DNA of 44,841 nt from positions 1 to 44,841 of the forward strand of contig NZ_RDBR01000012.1 of NCBI RefSeq assembly GCF_009663775.1, written 5' to 3'. This document shows, piece by piece, positions 41,715 to 44,841 of this stretch. Numbering within the stretch: position 1 is the stretch's first letter; the number at the start of each line of letters is the position of its first letter. Both the position numbers and the translations under genes were made by a program. The notes under the pieces are model-generated. The model made no database searches. It was given only the letters and a program-made list of their open reading frames with translations, and was not told the DNA's origin. Source of the DNA: Lactobacillus sp. 0.1XD8-4. GTDB taxonomy: Bacteria; Bacillota; Bacilli; Lactobacillales; Lactobacillaceae.

Positions 41715-43207
41715 TCATCCTTCTCTACCAAGTTTTCGCCGAATTATATTCGGCATTGCTTGTGCCAGCGCCAAAAGTTGCTCTTCTGTTTGTTGAATTC
41801 CGTATTTGGTTGCTCGCCCATTTCCAATTTTAATAACTGTTCCCTTAGCCATTAACTCTTTTAACGAGGAATCTACTTTAGTCCTACTTAGTTTGACTCT
41901 TTCTTCAATCTCTTTATGACTCATTTCTTGATTATCTGAAGAGACAATTGCTTTTAAAATAGATCGTTCTCTTTCAGAAATTACCTGTCCTGAAAAAGAA
42001 TCTGCATAATCAACTTTCCAGATTTTTAATTTTGTGCCTTCATAGTTAGATGCAATCTCTGGTTTTCGATAGTTATTTACTAAAGCTGATTCATAAATTT
42101 TTTCACCGCCATGTCCTGCCCGCTCACTCTCTCCTAACTGAACAAATAATTTTGAAATAATAGGATTTCGAGAACTTGTTCTATTAGTTGTGAAAAAGGT
42201 TTCTATAGGAACTAACATTTTGCCTGGATTAGAAAATTCATAATAGTTAACTTTAGCCACTGCTCGAAGTGGTTCTTTTTCATAATAATTTGCATGCATT
42301 AGCATATTTAGCAGTGCTTCACGAAGAGCAATTATCATTGCGCCAGATGTGTCTTTACGATTCATATTTGAATCCAAGTCAAAATGATTATTAACTGTAC
42401 TTCTAATAATCATTATCGTTTCTCGATAAAAACTATAAATATTTAAATTATCAGTTACTGATGATACCCTATTTAACCAGCGATCAACATTAGGCTTACT
42501 TTGGTCAAGATAATCAAGTTGAAAATAAGGGAATTTATGAATAATAGCATTATTGTCACCAAAAAATAATAAGCCACCTACCGTAATCCCATAATCACCA
42601 TTTCCATTATAATCTTTAGCAATTACACCAATTTTTCTTAAAAATTCTTCGGTTGAAAGATTCTTATAATTTGAATACTGCTCACGAGATGTTAATGCTT
42701 GTTTGTAATTATTAATACAATCCATATCTAAATCTTCAATCCAATAATTATGTAAAACATTTGTATCAAGATCAGTAGCTGTATTAACTAATAGCAATCT
42801 TAAATCTTCACCCTTAGCTTTTAAGTCTACAGCTCCTTTTTAATATAAGGAGTACCATTAGCTCTAATCGGTTTCTGATTTACCTTGGCTTCAGGAACAG
42901 TAATTTCAATCACAGTATTTGATTCCACATTAATAATGCGAACATCTTTATTTTGTATAGTATTAACATTTAGAATCTCATCAGCATTTGACCAAAATTC
43001 GTCTAGAATTTTATGAGGATTTATAACACCGGAGACAATAAACTGTGATTTATCATCTAACTTTTTCTCCTCAATTCCAAGGACAATAATACCGCCTTCT
43101 GTATTTGCAAAAGCAGCAATTGATTCCCATACATCTCTAGACAAACGTGTACGATTCTTTTTATATTCAATATACTGATTTTCATCTGGTAATGTTGAAT
43201 AATTCAT
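41715..43207 (-). pseudogene. Schlafen/AlbA_2-domain ATPase-like protein, split by a frameshift
   Basis: Two adjoining frames form one protein of about 497 residues. Part 1 (43207-42827) is an AlbA_2 domain: ENQYIEYKKNRTRLSRDVWE, IAAFANTEGGIIVLGIEEK and the usual end PIRANGTPYIKK. Part 2 (from about 42836) continues GAVDLKAKGEDLRLLLVNTA, then an HATPase_c_4-like region (IIALREALLNMLMHANYYEK, FSNPGKMLVP, GHGGEKIYESAL) and a C-terminal winged HTH (ISERERSILKAIVSS). The break is in a run of five A (42837-42841 on the plus strand as T); one more A restores the frame. It may be a decayed gene, a slipped (phase-variable) tract or a sequencing error. GGGGGA precedes the ATG. Confidence 0.8.
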
Positions 43208-43228
43208 TTAAATCCCCCATGTATATAC

Positions 43229-43344
43229 ATAACCTGCAGAAAACCTGCAGAAAATTCTATCCCAAACAAAAATATTTTTCCCTAATATATTAGCATCTTA
43301 GCCCATTTTAATAATGGTTAAACTTATCAAACCTGCAGAAAATA
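43229..43344. repeat. Three copies of AACCTGCAGAAAA around the mrr / AlbA-type gap
   Basis: AACCTGCAGAAAA occurs at 43231-43243, again sharing its first base at about 43242-43254, and a third time at 43330-43342, all in the same orientation. Each holds the palindrome CTGCAG. They lie in the 150-bp gap between the Mrr-like gene and the AlbA-type gene. They could be regulator binding sites or the scar of a short-repeat recombination. Confidence 0.7.
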
Positions 43345-43357
43345 ATCCGCTTATTTT

Positions 43358-44257
43358 CTAATCATCAGTAAAGAACCCCTCTAGTTCGTAGGTAACAACC
43401 GGTTTTACATATAATTGATATTTAGCTACTAAATCAACTAAATGGTCACCATCGATTAAAGTAATAACACGTGTACCATTTCTGGAAGCCTTAACTGCAT
43501 CACGAGTAAATGATGAGGTTGTAATAAAGATCCCATATTCTGCTCGATATTTATCCATCGCCCCACGAAATTTATCAATTTCCGGTGAAGAAACAAGATT
43601 AGTTTCTCCCCACCTTTTTGCCTGGATTGCGACACGTGTAGTACGAAAATCATCAGTAGTCATATAGCCATAGCCGTCAATCCCGCTATCACCACTAAGT
43701 TGAATTCCGAGAGATTCATCGATATCAACATTCATTCTCTTAACTAGCGCACGACAAAACATTTCAAACTTGCTAGGTTTCAGTTTAAGGAGAGCATGCA
43801 ACAATTCTACGCGCCAATATTCTAACTTATCTATCTTTTCATCAGAGATATCGCTCTTAGCTACCGTATGTTTTTTATTTTTCCTAGATCGTTCTTTCCA
43901 CATAGGTAGGGATATCTTATAAACATCTTTAATCAGAAAATCTGCGCTTCCCTCAAATGATCGCCCCTTAGAAGTTAAGATTACCATCCCTGTTCGTGGA
44001 CGATCTAAATAACCAGCCATCACTAAATTAGTAACAGCAAAATTAAACGGAAAGTTAAAGGGATAATATACATGTCCTTTTTGCGACTTTTTAGTTAATG
44101 TTAATGCATCTTCCGGAATTAAACTATCATTACTAATAACCATTCGTTTTAATTCCTTAGTAGGTGCTTCTCCTCCTAGTCGCCTTAACTCTCTAACGAT
44201 TGGGTACATTAAATAGGCTTCCTGATCTTGGCGCTTCAATTCATTAAAATTATTCAT
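43358..44257 (-). CDS. mrr: Mrr-type restriction endonuclease
   Basis: A 299-residue protein with Mrr layout. An N-terminal winged-helix Mrr_N domain (about 10-115: YLMYPIVRELRRLGGEAPTK, GYLDRPRTGMVILTSKGRSF) is followed by a basic linker and a PD-(D/E)xK catalytic domain. That domain has FEMFCRALVKRMNVDI, the metal-binding Asp in SGDSGIDGYGYM, the QAK core in VAIQAKRWG, and YGIFITTSSFTRDAVKASRN. It cleaves DNA, either methylated foreign DNA (type IV) or as the nuclease of a type II pair. The RBS is weak (AGG). No active methyltransferase accompanies it; the nearby one is ruined. All catalytic residues appear intact. Confidence 0.88.
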   Translation of the reverse strand: MNNFNELKRQDQEAYLMYPIVRELRRLGGEAPTKELKRMVISNDSLIPEDALTLTKKSQKGHVYYPFNFPFNFAVTNLVMAGYLDRPRTGMVILTSKGRSFEGSADFLIKDVYKISLPMWKERSRKNKKHTVAKSDISDEKIDKLEYWRVELLHALLKLKPSKFEMFCRALVKRMNVDIDESLGIQLSGDSGIDGYGYMTTDDFRTTRVAIQAKRWGETNLVSSPEIDKFRGAMDKYRAEYGIFITTSSFTRDAVKASRNGTRVITLIDGDHLVDLVAKYQLYVKPVVTYELEGFFTDD

Positions 44258-44268
44258 TAATCTATTGC

Positions 44269-44418
44269 CTACACTTTCGTTTCAATAAAGTCTGTTTCAT
44301 CTTGAGATAGATTATATTTTCTGTAAAGATGCTGATCAATTTCTGGAGTAGATGCTATATCGTATAATAAATCATGAGTTTCGACTACTTTTTCTAGGAA
44401 TGCAAAATTACTTACCAT
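44269..44418 (-). CDS. 49-residue ORF resembling the tail of a restriction-modification methylase
   Basis: Frame with GAGGG nine bases before the ATG, ending 11 bases before the mrr start, so it could drive mrr translation. The sequence runs NFAFLEKVVETHDLLYDIAS, then EIDQHLYRKYNLSQDETDFI and ETKV. The KYNLSQDETDFIE stretch looks like the C-terminal helix of many type II/IIG methylases. It is either a remnant of such a gene or a genuine small ORF. Confidence is limited. Confidence 0.4.
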   Translation of the reverse strand: MVSNFAFLEKVVETHDLLYDIASTPEIDQHLYRKYNLSQDETDFIETKV

Positions 44419-44585
44419 ATAGATATTCCCTCACTGCTCTACTTATTTAAGTATACAATAGTCTCTAAGTAGGTTTAACTAAATTTCTATTGAAATGACA
44501 AGCCCATATCAGATTAAATCTCTAATGTAATTCTTTTTGTCAATAGCTCAACTTAGTGGCATTAGTAGATTCCGCTTTACTTTCT

Positions 44586-44669
44586 TTAGTTGACTTGATC
44601 ATAGGTTAATTCATCATACTCATTATCTGCGATTGCTTTTTCTACTGATCTTCTCTTATATTCTGCCAT
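44586..44669 (-). CDS. 27-residue ORF, unrecognised
   Basis: The reading frame starts MAEYKRRSVEKAIADNEYDE and ends LTYDQVN, with GGTGG four bases before the ATG. It is highly charged and without a membrane segment. It may be a remnant or a chance frame. The rest of 44419-44701 holds nothing else I can support. Confidence 0.2.
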   Translation of the reverse strand: MAEYKRRSVEKAIADNEYDELTYDQVN

Positions 44670-44701
44670 AATTCCACCCATTAATACTTAATATATCGTA
44701 A

Positions 44702-44841
44702 CTTTTTACTACCTATTTCTCAGTATTATCAATAATTTTTATAAAAGTACGTATTAATGTTAAGTGGGAGCAGCGTAAGTTGGGAGAAATCTCGAAACGT
44801 GTTAGAAATAATGATGGAAGAATGAATTTACCGCTTCTTAC
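44702..44841 (+). pseudogene. hsdS: Type I restriction specificity subunit (HsdS) fragment, runs off the window
   Basis: An open plus-strand frame after a stop at 44699-44701 reads VKWEQRKLGEISKRVRNNDG then RMNLPLL up to the window end. WEQRKLGEI is the conserved opening of HsdS target-recognition domains in lactobacilli. There is no ATG, GTG or TTG in frame upstream with an RBS, so this looks like a promoterless or truncated specificity cassette rather than a gene start. Such silent cassettes are used in phase-variable type I systems. What follows lies outside the window. Confidence 0.6.

Noticed and set aside
43229-43344. CRISPR array
   Set aside because: Only three 13-bp copies with irregular spacing (11 and 88 bp), no constant spacer length, and no cas genes in the window.

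Overview
The window looks like chromosome of a low-GC heterofermentative lactobacillus, most likely the Limosilactobacillus reuteri group. This is inferred from the gene content: GH36 alpha-galactosidase, lactate dehydrogenase, a complete riboflavin operon behind an FMN riboswitch, a SUF operon in the Firmicutes order C-D-S-U-B, and FeoAB. No rRNA, tRNA or CRISPR array was seen.

Left part (1-13.4 kb): the first 71 bases hold three hairpins resembling the right end of an IS200/IS605-type element. Next come a divergent alpha-galactosidase / LacI regulator pair and a fructokinase, tied together by repeated TAAACGTTTA operators. An lrgA-lrgB-ldh transcription unit follows, then a unit of rRNA methyltransferase, SPFH protein, LytS and LytR. 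The section closes with a Cof-type phosphatase, a tiny cytochrome b5-like protein and a candidate two-hairpin small RNA.

Middle part (13.4-35.4 kb): an orphan NarL-type response regulator; the SUF iron-sulfur operon with a trailing HTH/TPR regulator; divergent feoA-feoB plus a 51-residue Cys-rich FeoB-associated protein (feoB carries one in-frame TAA); the menaquinone genes menE and menB with a divergent hotdog thioesterase; a sigma-70-like factor with a structured upstream region; a YfhO-type membrane protein; a voltage-gated-type K+ channel; ribD-ribE-ribBA-ribH under an FMN riboswitch; and a nucleoside hydrolase.

Right part (35.4-44.8 kb) is accessory DNA resembling a decaying defence island, almost all on the minus strand. 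Its apparently intact core is a DUF2325-like gene, a 755-residue protein joining a phospholipase-D-type nuclease domain to an SF3/AAA-like ATPase, and two tiny one-helix membrane proteins that share a WPI...KA motif. An IS3-family (IS150-like) element with a frameshifted transposase sits at the 5' edge of this unit. On its other side is a cut-off YobI-like P-loop NTPase, then a ruined adenine methyltransferase, a Schlafen/AlbA-type ATPase broken by an A-run frameshift, an Mrr-type restriction endonuclease and, at the right edge, a type I specificity-subunit (hsdS) fragment.

Functional links suggested by the layout: sugar release and phosphorylation under one LacI regulator; pyruvate uptake (LrgAB) coupled to pyruvate reduction (Ldh) and controlled by LytSR; iron uptake (Feo) opposite iron-sulfur assembly (Suf). 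The nuclease/ATPase plus mini-membrane-protein operon is the best candidate for an undescribed system.
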